Source: Neoscytalidium dimidiatum (taxonomy: Eukaryota; Ascomycota; Dothideomycetes; Botryosphaeriales; Botryosphaeriaceae). From it: 64,000 nt of DNA. Location of the stretch: positions 1,302,001 to 1,366,000 of the forward strand of contig CM074696.1 of NCBI GenBank assembly GCA_037367355.1. Reading direction: 5' to 3'. Of this stretch, positions 23,747 to 35,145 are shown piece by piece (positions within the stretch are counted from its first letter, which is position 1; every line of letters starts with the position of its first letter). The position numbers and the translations under genes are program-made. Under the pieces are notes generated by a model. That model was not told where the DNA came from. It saw only the letters and a list, made by a program, of their open reading frames with translations, and ran no database searches.

Positions 23747-26446
23747 GGCGGCGGCGGGGAGATGATGGTGCGACTGAGAAAGCTGGGGGGTAACGCAAGC
23801 ATATATGGGAAGGGGAAGCTGCTGTGCGTGGAGGGACGACGAGCCGTGGGGCACAGGCTGTGGAGAGATTTGGGTGGAGCTCGGTGGTTTGGGCAATTGG
23901 GTGACATCAAATGGTTGCGGTGCCTCGTGCTAGCCCGCCGGAGGAGCTGCTCACGAGCTCGCGCTCGACTGCCCCGCCTTGCCCCGCCGTCGCCCGCCCG
24001 CTCGCCTACCGCCCTCCATCCCGCGCCAAGGGTTGGTCTGCACAGCACCCTTCACACGTACCTACCTCTGCCTCTGCCTCGCTCGGCAGCTGAGATGTGC
24101 GATCTTGCTTGGATCTATATCAATCATTGCACATAGGAATACTCCGCGACCGGTCGCCGAAATTCTCGCTTGCAAACCACCTTCCATATTAGGGCATCGC
24201 CATCGGTCAGCCACAATGCGGCGGAAACCTTTGCCCATCTCATGATCACGGAGGAAGTCAATCGCGCGCCGGACAGCAGGTGAGCGTGGAACGACAGCCT
24301 TGCGACTGACACCAGAAGGTGGATAAAGAGCGAGAGTCCACCGGAGGTACCTGTGATGCAGAGATTGACCGCAGGCGAGGGCCCACTAGCTGCAGGCATA
24401 TCCTGGCGGGGGCGCTATCTAGAGTATGCGAAACGGCTCCCTGCGCGTTCCTGCAGCCCGCACAGCATTCTTCTGCACGCCATACAGACAGATCATCGGG
24501 CCCAGCAGCGGGGGGGTTCAGTCAAACGGAGGCTTGTGGTGCATTGGTGCATTGCGGTTGTCGCTAGACCTCATCAACTTGGACACACTGCAACATATAC
24601 GCATGTGTATGTGTGGGCGTGTGTGTGTGTGGACTTTGTGAGATCTGCGCTCGAAGTCCGAAAAGCAGAATACGCTGCAGCCAAATGATTCCTGATTGAT
24701 TGTGCTTCGGCACCAGTACGTCCATCTGCAGGAGGAATGAATGCATGTCACGATATTCAACATTTTGAGGCTACCAACCACTGGACGGTTGGTGAATATC
24801 GGAGGTACGGCAGCAGCTGGGGATGTAATGGATCGCGACGCTCATGCAGGTAATTCTCAACCCGGAAGCTTGGCCGGATACGTGCGATGACAAGCGGGGC
24901 GGCCACGTGCGTGACGTCGGACTCCCCAGATGCTTGGTTCGGCAGACCTATTTGAGTACTGAAGATGTGCGCATGGAATGGCCACGTCTGGTGTGACCGG
25001 GGCGCTGAGATTCTTCGTGACGTTGCGACTCCAACAGCTTACGTGAACGCAGACAACAGGAAAGTTTTCCGCAGTATGACAGTGCCGGTCACGACGGCTC
25101 TCTTGCCTTCGTGATTGCGATTGGAGAAAGGCGGTCCCATGACCTCTGTGAGGTGGCCGCCAACTCAGCTCATCCCAGACAAGCAGTGCCTGCCCGCTCA
25201 CGAGGTGGCGGAGGGAATGGCGGCGTGCAAGAGGGCAGGGCGCACGAGAAGGTGTTCACCGGCTGGATGCGTGTTGAGAGTCAGCCCTACAGGGGAGGCT
25301 GCGGCTCGAGAATGGCTTCATCTGGAGACAGGCGGCGGTAGCTGCGGCTGATATTAAGGCAATTTCCGAGCTCGGGAACAGCGTGCCTGGCCAGCGTCAG
25401 CGCGCGTTAAAGGCGGAGGGCCGGCTTCAGACGGCGCTAAGCTTGCGAGATGGTGGCGTTGGGCGGGGTCTCCTGCGCCGGGCGCTGAGGGGCCGGCAAA
25501 GCCGCGGCAAGCAGGCGGACCGGACGATGAGACGACAGGCTCTCGGTGTTGGTGTGGCGTGGGCGCGCGTTGAGGTGAGGTGCGGAGAGCAGAGCGGTGT
25601 GGTGGCCGGGGCGGGTGGTGTGCATGCTCCGCCACGGCGCTGGCGGCAGGGATGGGCTGCAAGTCCGCGCACATTCTGCTGCATTACGCTAATCCTTCCT
25701 CCGCCGCTTCATCTTCCGGGGCCTCAGGCCGCGCCGCCCGCCGCCGTCTCCAGGAGCTTGTGAAGCGCCGCCCTAGCTAGTCACGAGCGGACCGGCACCA
25801 AAGCCCGCAGTGCGCGCGCGCCGCCGGATGAGTCAGCTTGGCCGGCGGTCCAGGAATCTGCCTATAAACCCTGCGGGTGCATTTGCGGAATCTGTTGACC
25901 GCGCCGCCAGGCTGCCCGGCTCTCCAATCCGCAGTGCGTATGACTACCGTCTCTGCCACCACAAGCGCCGAGGAGGCTCTGCCCACCACCACACACTCCC
26001 AATTGTTCTGAACATGAGCACGGCAGAACCGAGCGGCGCACCAGGCTCCCATCTCCTCCCAGGCACCCGCGCACCTTCGTTCAGCTGAGCGGCGAGGCCG
26101 AACGCCGCCCAGAGCGGACCAGGGCAGCGGCCTGCGCGCATGTGCATGTAAGTGGTGGCGAGTCTAGGAAGAGGGGAGGACGCACGAACGATCGTGGCAG
26201 CCGCGAACCGAACCCAGGTAAGATGCCCGATTGAGCAAGATTTGGGCAAGGATATCTTCACCGGCGCCAACCGCCTCATCAACCGCGACACATCCATCTC
26301 GCCCTCCACCCCGCGCCTGGGCCCCTCCGTCCCTCTGCCAGCACCACTGCCCATTGTTCTCCGCCTGTCGCCCCTGCTCTCCGACTTGCCCTTCGTGGCT
26401 GTCCTGCTCGATGGGAAGCTCACTCGCCACTAGCGCCTTCCACACC
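23747..26446. other. 2.7 kb gene-less divergent interval, GAL1 / HMT1-like
   Basis: No supported gene. A TG-rich run lies at about 24601-24633. From 25350 to 26400 the DNA is GC-rich, with overlapping open frames on both strands that share no motif and look like a composition effect. The last 300 bp before 26447 are C-rich and probably the leader of the ABC transporter gene. An unrecognised non-coding transcript or upstream exon is possible. Confidence 0.45.
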
Positions 26447-29293
26447 ATGGACTCTCTCTCCTACAGCCCGCGTGCCCTGCGCCTGCTCCACCAGGCCACT
26501 CCGGCCTTCATTGCGCTGTGTTTCTGCGCCGGAATAACCCTCGACGTTGCCTTCCGATTACCCACCCAGCCAAAACCCAGCCAGCAGCAATGGCGCAAAG
26601 CATCGATATACCTGTCCTGGCTCACCATCTTCACCTATGCCGCCGAGGTTGTGCTTTTCATGACCCACTCACTCTTCGACCGCGGCTGGTGGGCTGCCCA
26701 GGACAGAGTCGTGTTCGTCATTGCCTCAATCCTCCTTTGGGGCATCATGACCTTGATTTTGGTCGATTGGGATTCACCCCGTTGGACGCCTTACGTCGTA
26801 TCCTGGATCGTCAGCTTAACTCTAGAAGTCATCATGTGCGCTATATCTGCCTCAATCTACACCGATAGGACTCGCTTCATCGAAGCTCACTGGGCTGTCA
26901 TGGTCCTACGACTGCTCTGCCTTGTGCTGTTAACGTTTGTCGGCTTCACGGTTTTGGCCCTGCCAAAAGAGCAAGAACAAGCTGCTGACGAAGAACGTCA
27001 ACCACTGCTCGCCTCTTCTCCAGCCGAGAGCCAAGCCAACACGGCCTACGGGTCCATTTCAGAGGACGATACCAAAGGATCCGACCCCGAAAGCGGAGAT
27101 GAGGAAAAAGAGATCAAAGAGCGTCAGCGACAACGCCTCATGGACGCCGGAGGGTGGTGGGCATACCTCAAAAGCTTTTTCATCCTTTTCCCTATCATTT
27201 GGCCTGCAAGAAACCGGAAGATCCAACTGTACATCTTCATTATGATTCTCTGCACTCTTGCCGAGCGTGCCTTCAACATTCTCATCCCGCGCCAAGTCGG
27301 GATCATAACCAACGAATTAGCAGAAGACTGGGGCACTTCACGGATGCCATTGAAAGCAATTCTCATCTGGATAGGACTGCAGCTGCTGAATTCCAGGGTT
27401 GGAATCGATAGCATTTTCTCCATGCTTTCCACTGTCGTCGAACAATTCTCCTCCGCTCAACTTACCAAAGCGGCCTTCAAACACGTGATGGGGCTCTCGA
27501 TGAATTTTCATACGGAAAAGAACTCTGGAGAACTTCTTAAAGCTGTTGAGCAGGGCCATTCAATTACTGCAATCCTGGAATACGTCTTCTTTGAAACGGT
27601 CCCTCTAATCATGGATCTTGTGGCCGCCTTCATCTACCTTTCCAATCTCTTCGATGAATATCTGGCGCTGACGGTGGTCGCTCTCGCCGTCACGTATCTC
27701 TACTCCACCATCAGACTCACGGCATACAACAGAGAACGGCGTAGAGTTTTCATTGATAAGTACATGAAAGAGAACTCGATCATGTATGAATCTGTTAGCA
27801 ATTGGCAAACAGTGGCGTATTTTAACCGTGGCTCATACGAGCAGACTCGCCTCAATGAAGCTGTTCAGGACCATAATGACTCGTTCGTCAGATACAGCTT
27901 TACTTACAACCTGATTTTTGCTACTCAGGCTCTGATAACGTCTTCCGGTCTGCTTTGCGCCAGCTTGATCGCCGCTTATCGAATATCACAAGGCACTGCA
28001 AGCGTTGGAAGCTTCGTGACTCTAATTCAGTACTGGGGGACGTTGAGCTATCCGCTTTCAAATCTCGCTCATTCGTACAGTCGACTGTCTTCCGATCTCA
28101 TCGATGCCGAAAGGATGCTGCAGCTGTTCCTTACTAGGACCAGCATTGTTGAAAAGCCAAACGCCCCCAATCTCGATGTCAGAGGAGGCCACGTGGAGTA
28201 CCAGGGTGTTAGTTTTGCTTATGATCCACGGAAGCCTACTCTGGACAACGTTAGTTTTGAAGCAAGACCTGGACAGACAGTCGCCCTGGTTGGGGAAACT
28301 GGAAGCGGCAAATCGACCACGCTGAAGCTTCTCCTGCGATTTTACGACGTCACTGGAGGAAGTATCAAGATAGATGGACAAGACCTCCGCGATGTCACGC
28401 TCGACAGCCTCCGCGAAGTGGTAGGCGTGGTTCCGCAAGATCCTTCCATGTTTAACACATCCATCATGGAAAACATCCGCTACGCCCGTCTGGATGCTTC
28501 TGACGATGATGTATACGCAGCCTGTCGCGCCGCCGCTGTCCACGACAAGATCATGACATTTCCGGACGGGTACAAGTCCAAGGTAGGCGAGCGCGGCGTC
28601 AAGCTTTCCGGAGGTGAATTACAGCGCGTTGCAATTGCTCGTGTTTTACTCAAGAATCCTCAGCTGGTACTGCTTGATGAAGCAACGTCAGCGGTGGATT
28701 CAGCCACGGAAATCCAAATCCAGGAGGCATTCAGAAAGCTCAGCAAAGGACGGACAACATTCGTTGTCGCTCACCGTTTATCAACTATCATGGATGCTGA
28801 CCTCATTCTCGTGCTCGAGAATGGTAAAATCATTGAGAGAGGCACCCAGGATGAATTGCTCAGACTTGGTGGGAAGTATGTCGACCTGTGGACTAAACAA
28901 ACATCGAGAAGGACAGAAAGTACCGCCAAGAACTCGATCAACAGCTCAGAAAACTTGATTGATGACGTTCATCCGGACCTCACAGGAGCCGCCAGTCTCC
29001 TAGAGCAGCTTGATGGCCAGAATGACGACGAGGCCAAGTGCTGTAGCAATCTACGCAATGAACTGAAAAGAAAATTCAAGCGAGACAGTGCTGGACCCCC
29101 CGATGATGACGAGACAGGCGATACCAACCAGGAAGCTCCCGCTCAGTTGCGCATGGTTTCGCCACGCCCTACTTTCTATGAAGTTGATGGTAATCCACCA
29201 AGCCGGCATGAAGGATCGACTCATGCAGAAGCACCTCTCATTCCTACTGGTGGGCCAAGAAGGAAGTCAGATCAGACAAGGAAGGACGAATGA
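26447..29293 (+). CDS. HMT1-type half-size ABC transporter (vacuolar metal/thiol tolerance)
   Basis: A single exon of 948 residues. The N-terminal 170 residues hold about five hydrophobic helices (an HMT-type TMD0), then an acidic linker (EEERQPLLASS to DEEKEIKERQRQ), a six-helix membrane domain (about 230-520) and one nucleotide-binding domain. That domain has Walker A GETGSGKST (about 616), signature LSGGELQRVAIAR (about 720), Walker B VLLDEATSAVD (about 742) and H-loop VAHRLST. This ABCB/ATM-HMT architecture is that of S. pombe Hmt1, which moves phytochelatin or glutathione conjugates into the vacuole and gives cadmium tolerance. The C-terminal 110 residues are disordered and include a Cys pair (KCCSN). 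The start is set at the CACCATGG context; an in-frame ATG at 26411 would add 12 residues. Confidence 0.9.
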   Translation: MDSLSYSPRALRLLHQATPAFIALCFCAGITLDVAFRLPTQPKPSQQQWRKASIYLSWLTIFTYAAEVVLFMTHSLFDRGWWAAQDRVVFVIASILLWGIMTLILVDWDSPRWTPYVVSWIVSLTLEVIMCAISASIYTDRTRFIEAHWAVMVLRLLCLVLLTFVGFTVLALPKEQEQAADEERQPLLASSPAESQANTAYGSISEDDTKGSDPESGDEEKEIKERQRQRLMDAGGWWAYLKSFFILFPIIWPARNRKIQLYIFIMILCTLAERAFNILIPRQVGIITNELAEDWGTSRMPLKAILIWIGLQLLNSRVGIDSIFSMLSTVVEQFSSAQLTKAAFKHVMGLSMNFHTEKNSGELLKAVEQGHSITAILEYVFFETVPLIMDLVAAFIYLSNLFDEYLALTVVALAVTYLYSTIRLTAYNRERRRVFIDKYMKENSIMYESVSNWQTVAYFNRGSYEQTRLNEAVQDHNDSFVRYSFTYNLIFATQALITSSGLLCASLIAAYRISQGTASVGSFVTLIQYWGTLSYPLSNLAHSYSRLSSDLIDAERMLQLFLTRTSIVEKPNAPNLDVRGGHVEYQGVSFAYDPRKPTLDNVSFEARPGQTVALVGETGSGKSTTLKLLLRFYDVTGGSIKIDGQDLRDVTLDSLREVVGVVPQDPSMFNTSIMENIRYARLDASDDDVYAACRAAAVHDKIMTFPDGYKSKVGERGVKLSGGELQRVAIARVLLKNPQLVLLDEATSAVDSATEIQIQEAFRKLSKGRTTFVVAHRLSTIMDADLILVLENGKIIERGTQDELLRLGGKYVDLWTKQTSRRTESTAKNSINSSENLIDDVHPDLTGAASLLEQLDGQNDDEAKCCSNLRNELKRKFKRDSAGPPDDDETGDTNQEAPAQLRMVSPRPTFYEVDGNPPSRHEGSTHAEAPLIPTGGPRRKSDQTRKDE

Positions 29294-31215
29294 TGCGATC
29301 CCCCTATCTCCTCATTTTCTTTCATCACCTCGCACACTCAACCGCTATCACACAACATACCACATGGGTGCCGGCAATTCTCTGAGCGGGGATGACGTAA
29401 CCTCATAATCATCTGCTTTTCCTATGGTGCTTCAAATTCATGGAAGGTGTCTGTGACCGTTCAGAGGTCGATAAGTAACCCTTCCCAAATCACTTGTCAC
29501 TACTCATCGGAGCTTTGTTCCGTATTCTCCTCTATATATGGCATCGGCGCTGGGGGCAGTATTCGAATTCGTACATCGGGCATTTCAACTCACCCAAGGT
29601 AGCAAACACCTGGGCACCTAGAACCTATGGGACGGTCACGCGGCGTAGGCGGGTATCTGTCTTTGTTATTCTGTCACTCTCGGTCAGCGTTTGCATCACG
29701 GAAAATTGGCACATCGTTCGGTCAAAATCTTAATGACGTCGGTCTATGAGGGACGGTTGCATTGGGCGCATGCGAACTCTTCATCTTTTCGTTCGGCTAC
29801 GAGTTTATTGATTCTCTCCTCCTCCTCTAGCCACTCGCTTTGCTTTTGATGTCTGTCGGGCATTCTCGGTATCGTTTTTTTATTGTTCATTCTTTGCCTA
29901 TCAACAATAGTGATACCTCTTGTGATTTTCGGTACGTTATTCAGGAAGTTTCGGGTTCGCAGGCATCTTTTCTGTCTTGAATTTCGGCTTTCGGACCCTT
30001 CCTCTTTAAGCGACCCCTGTGGTCAACGTGGTGGATGGGCTGCCAATCGACTGATGGCGGGTGCACGCATGCATGACTGGCAGTCTCGAACTTGCCGATA
30101 CTGGGTCTAATTGGCCTTTGGGTCAGTTGCAGTATCGTTCAATTGAGATCCGTCTTCCGAACCCAACTTAAGAACTTGAACCGAGGACCAAATACTATGC
30201 AATACTCACAATAAAGTGGAACGATTATTACATCCTTTTTTCTTCTTCTTCTTCTTCTTCTCAATTCTTTGAGTGTTATTGTTGAAACTACCTACTAACC
30301 CCGCTTCCTACCATTTTCCAATCTGCTTGCCAGGAAGGAGCATCTCGCATAATCTGCAAATTTTGTCTCTCCCGCCCATGATATCCCCCATTTCCGTCAT
30401 CTCTGGAATAAAGTTAAGGTATGTGGATTCCCAAAAACAGGTATAGCGCAATCAATTGCTCATCAACGATCTTCCACAACCCCCTTCCTCATTCGAGAAA
30501 CTCCTGGAAGAAGCTCGTCGGGAATCGAACCAGCTGCTACAGCAATAGAAAAGAGAAAATGACTAATCGCTAAAGCGATGGAAACGTCAAGGGAATAGAG
30601 CATGATCAATGTCTCAACGGGATCCACAGAAAAGGGAAAAAAAAAATCAGAGGTGCGATGGTCGTCGAGGCAACCACAGCAGGCGCAAGACCCAACAAAG
30701 ATCAAGACCCGGAGATCAAAAATACGCCCGCTTCCCCGGAAGTCCCCAGCCAGGTTTTCCCTCTGTAACACATGAAATAAAGACTAAAGGAGAATGATGA
30801 GCCAAGGGATGGAGGACGCAAGGGGTATTAAGGAAAAAATCGTTGAATGGATCCGAGATGAACGCCAAAGCAGTGCTGTGCAAAAAGGAGAGAGTAAGAT
30901 GGTGATGAGAAGAAAATTTCTTTTAATAAGAACAAAAAAAATGTCTAGAAGCGGCGTTTTTCATCCGGACGGGCCAATATACCATTTGAACAGGTATCTC
31001 CATACCGGCGAACCTATCGTGTGCGAACTTTTCAATTCTCAATGTAGTCTCGACAGAATTCGTTGTCATGCCGACTTAGGTATAAATCAAGACGTCCTAG
31101 CCGGATCCAAGCGCCAACATTCAAAATCTTATCCTCATGCCGCAAAACTCGTCGAGTATGAACACGCCGAAGACTGTTACATTTCGGCCTGATCTTCGTC
31201 CTCATCGTATTATCT
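29294..31215. other. 1.9 kb gene-less convergent interval
   Basis: No supported gene. A T/TTC-rich microsatellite lies at 30238-30261. The interval lies between the ABC transporter stop and the stop of the minus-strand gene at 31216. It is AT-richer than the flanking genes. Confidence 0.5.
30238..30261. repeat. T/TTC microsatellite
   Basis: A short T run followed by about seven TTC units, in the gene-less interval downstream of the ABC transporter. Confidence 0.85.
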
Positions 31216-32787
31216 TCAACTAGTAGCAGGCGATGAGGCGCGGGCAGAACTCCTCGTCCTCTTCGATTGTGCAGCCTCGAGTGGTTCACCTCCCCTCTTC
31301 GCCCCCGAAACTGACCGCGAGCTCGCCTTGGTGCGACGCCATTGATCGAAAGGACTTCGCTTGGTAGGTCTGGTAAATGATTCAAACGCGGGTTTGGGCT
31401 TTTGTTCTTCATTTTGTGCTGACATGAATGGGTTTGCTTTGTCCTCAGGGGCATTCGGCGGCGGCTCCACGGGTGCATCTTTCTTCGCTGATGCGCGCGT
31501 CGTACGGGAAGGAGGAGGCGTAGCTGGTTCGGAGAAACGTTGTTTCGCCGGGGTTGAGATGCTCGCGGGGGGCTTGGTAGTACTTTGGATAGCCGGCTCG
31601 GGCGTCATCTCCCTGACTTCAGTATGGTTGGAGCGGGGTGCACGCGCAACATGGGCACGCTTGCGAGGGGCGGCGAGTTGAACGGAAGCATCGACATCCG
31701 TCGATTCCTCTTCAGCAGCTTTGGCAGCGGCAGCAGCTTCGCGAGCGCGCTTCTGGTCCTCGGTCGGGAAGAGGAGGCGTGGTTGGATGGCTGAGCGCGT
31801 TACACGACGGCGGACCATTGAACCAGCCGCACGACGGGCGGGGCTGGCACCTAGGGGACTCTCAGGCTCGGAACCGCTGTCATCAGTGTCCTTGTACTCT
31901 GTGAAGACTTTCTTTCCGCGGCTTGGTACTGTTAGTAATTTATACAAGGTTAGAGCTATGGGTACTTACAAAATCGAAATGAATCCTTCCCCGTTACGAG
32001 CTCGACGTTCCATATCTTCTTCCTCCTTGCTGACGCGACGCTTGGCAACACGAGGGGAGACGCTGGGTCCGCCGTGGGGTTCATCGTTCTCGTCGGGCTT
32101 CTTGGTGATGAATGGATTGTCCTCTTCGTCGTCATAGCTAGGAACACGCTCCCTGAAGTCGGTGTAAATCTGGATCCGCTCGGGCTCGTCATCGTCACAC
32201 TCGTCAATGAAGCTGGGCAGAGTAAAGGCGGTGCGCTTCTTGTTCTGGCGAGACTTCCGAGGAGAAGGCATGGCGTCGTCAATGGTAGCGGGACGGTCGT
32301 GGAAAAGGACACGAGCTGTAGATGCAAACGCCGACAAGGGCCGCGCTTTGTCTTTCCTGCTCGGGGTCTTGGAGGGAGTCGGAAGTACACCAAAGGAGCC
32401 CTTGGAGCTGGTGACGAAGGGGTCGGAATCGTTGTCGGAGCTCACCAACTGGTCCTCGCTAAGCAGCTTGGGTACGGATTTCTTGGCACCAGATCGCTTG
32501 TGAGGTGAGGACGGCGATGATGGAGGTGAGGCTGTAAAGCTAGAAGCAGGTGCGGCCCGTTTGCTACTGCCAACGGGAGTGAGGGCGCGGGCGGACCGGT
32601 TTGCTGGGCGCTTCTTAGAAGGCTCTGGCTGGTGCGACTGCTCTTCCAACGCATGCCTTGAACGCTGTGCTGCAACACGGCTCGAGCGACGCGGCGGCGA
32701 ATAGGGCTCCCAGTCGTCGTAGCGGGTCCCATGGAGCGGCGGCGGAGGGGTATGGACGCGCTCCGGGGCTGCAGGCGTCGAAGCCAT
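31216..32787 (-). CDS. disordered basic protein of unknown function
   Basis: Exons 31970-32787 and 31216-31921 encode 507 residues. The 48 nt intron has a GTAAGT donor, ACTAAC branch site and phase 2. The product is Ser/Pro/Arg/Lys-rich with many SP and TP sites and almost no hydrophobic core. Two blocks look conserved: ERIQIYTDFRERVP leading into an acidic DDEEDNPF, and FISIFRGKKVFTEY, which spans the splice and confirms it. I recall similar RGKKVF blocks in unnamed Pezizomycotina proteins. The C-terminus is basic (SPFDQWRRTK, SKRTRSS). A nuclear, chromatin or mitotic role is possible but only inferred from composition and from sharing a promoter with DUO1. Start ATG at 32787 (MASTPAAPERVH) is chosen as the first ATG with family-like content. 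Confidence 0.72.
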
Positions 32788-33417
32788 TGTGGGCGACAGG
32801 GCGGAGCTTGACAGGAAGATAGCAATGGTAGCGTAGGGCACGGTTTCCGTTGGCTTCGGGGCGGAATCTAGACGAATGCGGCGACGCGCAGCGGCTGCGG
32901 GATGGGTGCGGTGACCTGAGGAGCGAGTAGGCGCGAGCGCGGTCTTGCAGCGATTGTGCGCGGGAGCCTGGGGTTCTTGTGCGATCAAGCAAGCGCAGAC
33001 GACAGGGCGCAGCAGAGGGTAGTGGTGCTGCGGCAAGGGTGGTGGGTGGTAGGCGATGATGAAGTGAGGAGGGAGGTGCCGGGGCTGGAGGTCGGCGGTC
33101 GGTGACGGTCAGTCACGTTTGGCGGCAGGCGGGCGCGCCCAGCCACCGCACGCATTTTGAGGCTGGAGGCTGGCGGCTCGCACACTGGGCCAGTCGCGCA
33201 CTCGCGGGCGCCAAGCCCGCACGCGCACGGGGCCCGGCCCGACCCCACGCGTACGTGTTAGATGGAAAACAGTCAACAACGCGCCCAAGCAGCCTGCGTC
33301 GGCACATCATCAGCACAGCCTGGCCCAGGCAGCGAGGAACAGCACACACTGCAGCAAGCACAGTCCGCCCTGCGTCATTTGTCCCCACCGCAGCACCCCT
33401 AAACCGGCACCCTCACC
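32788..33417. promoter_or_regulatory. shared divergent promoter, basic protein / DUO1
   Basis: 630 bp, very GC-rich, between two start codons facing apart. No TATA-like element is seen near either start. No other feature is supported. Confidence 0.5.
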
Positions 33418-34262
33418 ATGGACCACCGCCGCCTGTCCGATCCAGACATCGATTTCGACTCTCCTGGCCAGCCCAAGCGTGCTCCTGATGACGCAGGTGC
33501 TTCGCCGTCTGCCTCGCCTGGCCGATCCAAGCCCCAGCGCGCTGAATCGCGCTACACGACCGAGGAGGCTCGCGATGAGGCTCTGAGGCGCGAGCTGGAG
33601 CAGGTGCGGGGTGCAAACAAGGTCATCGAGGACGTCATCGAGAGCCTCGAAAAAGCCAAAAACAACATGCACGTCAGTACCCAACAATGCCAACTTCCCA
33701 CTTCTTTTCCACCCCCTCCCTCTCATCCTCCTTGCTCCTCATCGGCGCTATTCCGCCTCACTCTCTGCTATTGGCGTTGACTCTTTTCCCGCAGACTGTC
33801 AACCGTACCGTCAACTCCGCTTCGACTCTCTTGCAGACTTGGACACGCATCCTTTCTACGACAGAGCATAACCAGCGTCTCATCCTCGACCCCAATTGGC
33901 AGGGTGCTACCCAAGACCTGGCTGAGATTGAGGCGGACACTGTTGCTCAGCGGCAGGCCATTGAGCGTCGCGAACGAGAGGAGCAGGCCCGTCGGGAGGC
34001 TGCTGCGCGCAAGGCTGAAGAGGAGGAGCGTAAGAGAACGGAGGCTGGCAGTCGTCCTGGTAGCGCTGCAAGCACTAGGGGACGGCGCGGGGGCTTGCGG
34101 GGGAGAGGAACCGCCGGCACTACCGGTGCTTCTGGCGCCGGTCGAACAACTCCTGCGGGTCACGTAGGTGTTGGAGGACAAAGAGGGGTTGGAAGAGGTC
34201 CAGCCGGGGGAAGAGCCGGAAGTGGAATTGGTCGCGGTGCAAGAGGACGCGGGCGAGGCTGA
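33418..34262 (+). CDS. DUO1: DASH complex subunit Duo1
   Basis: Duo1 is part of the ten-subunit DASH/Dam1 ring that couples kinetochores to microtubule plus ends. Exons 33418-33672 and 33795-34262 (122 nt intron, phase 0) encode 240 residues. The signature helix runs across the splice: LRRELEQVRGANKVIEDVIE, SLEKAKNNMH, then TVNRTVNSASTLLQTWTRIL, STTEHNQRLILDPNWQGATQD (about 55-140). A charged coiled segment (AIERREREEQARREAAARK) follows. The last 70 residues are Gly/Arg-rich with RGG-like repeats, a basic tail that could touch tubulin or nucleic acid. Family identification is strong. Confidence 0.94.
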
Positions 34263-35145
34263 GCACCTCGTTGAAAGACATAGAACACGGTCTACGGAAA
34301 CGGATTGGCGGCATGATACCCCGGAGTTTTGCTTACTGGCGCGCATAGACTACAGTGCCAACTTGTACAATTACCTCGAGAAATGGCAGCATTGCCCATC
34401 GCCTTCTCACCCATTGTTGTTGTCTTGATTGCCAATTTTGTGAATGGTGTGCACCGGAGCTTTCGCCGGTCGCGCTTCAGGTGTCCGACCGGTCAAGTCG
34501 CCTACTTCCGCCAAGGCCATATTCAAGGTCCGAAAAAGCTGCCCGTGTCCGCAACGGGAAATGGTGTCCCCTAAGTTTTCGCAACGTCAAACGTCTGCTG
34601 AAATTTTTCGGATGCGAATTATCGTGACAGTGGGGCGTGTGTAGGAAGAATGCGTATGGTTTCACTTGGCGATAGGGATCGGAATGGGTGTGGTTGGCTG
34701 ATTGTCGGTCACCTTCTTCTCCTGGAAGGCATTGCAACTGCGATATAGCTTCGGCAGTAGCGGAGTGGACGCTAGGAACCAGTCTGACGGGTTTGGGAAT
34801 GCCCTCTGAGGTCTTCACAACTGCTGTGTATTTGGTGCAACACGTTCAACTTTTTCCCAGCCATTGATTCTCTGTTTTAGGCAATCTGGGTTTCCACTTT
34901 TAGATGGATGGATATTTGTCTGTAGAGCCAATTGCGTTCATTAAGGAGAGTATATACATAGTTCACCTTTCGTAGCCTATGCACAAGTATGTAGTAAGAA
35001 CATTCCTCGTTCCCCACTATCGGAAAACCAAATCCTATGCGGTTGGACCTTGCATGTCTCAGACCGTGGTTAGCAAGCTGTATGCAGGGGTTAATCCAGC
35101 ACGACTGAGCGGAGTACCGAGGGACGCCACCAACGAAACTCTCAC
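34263..35145. other. convergent 3' interval
   Basis: No supported gene between the DUO1 stop and the beta-mannosidase stop. Confidence 0.5.

Noticed and set aside
30490..30600. tRNA-like GGTTCGATTCC on the minus strand
   Set aside because: Neither the T stem nor an acceptor stem pairs, and no D or anticodon arm can be drawn upstream.
30794..30890. ATGATGA box C-like element, possible C/D snoRNA
   Set aside because: No CTGA box D or terminal stem within the expected distance.
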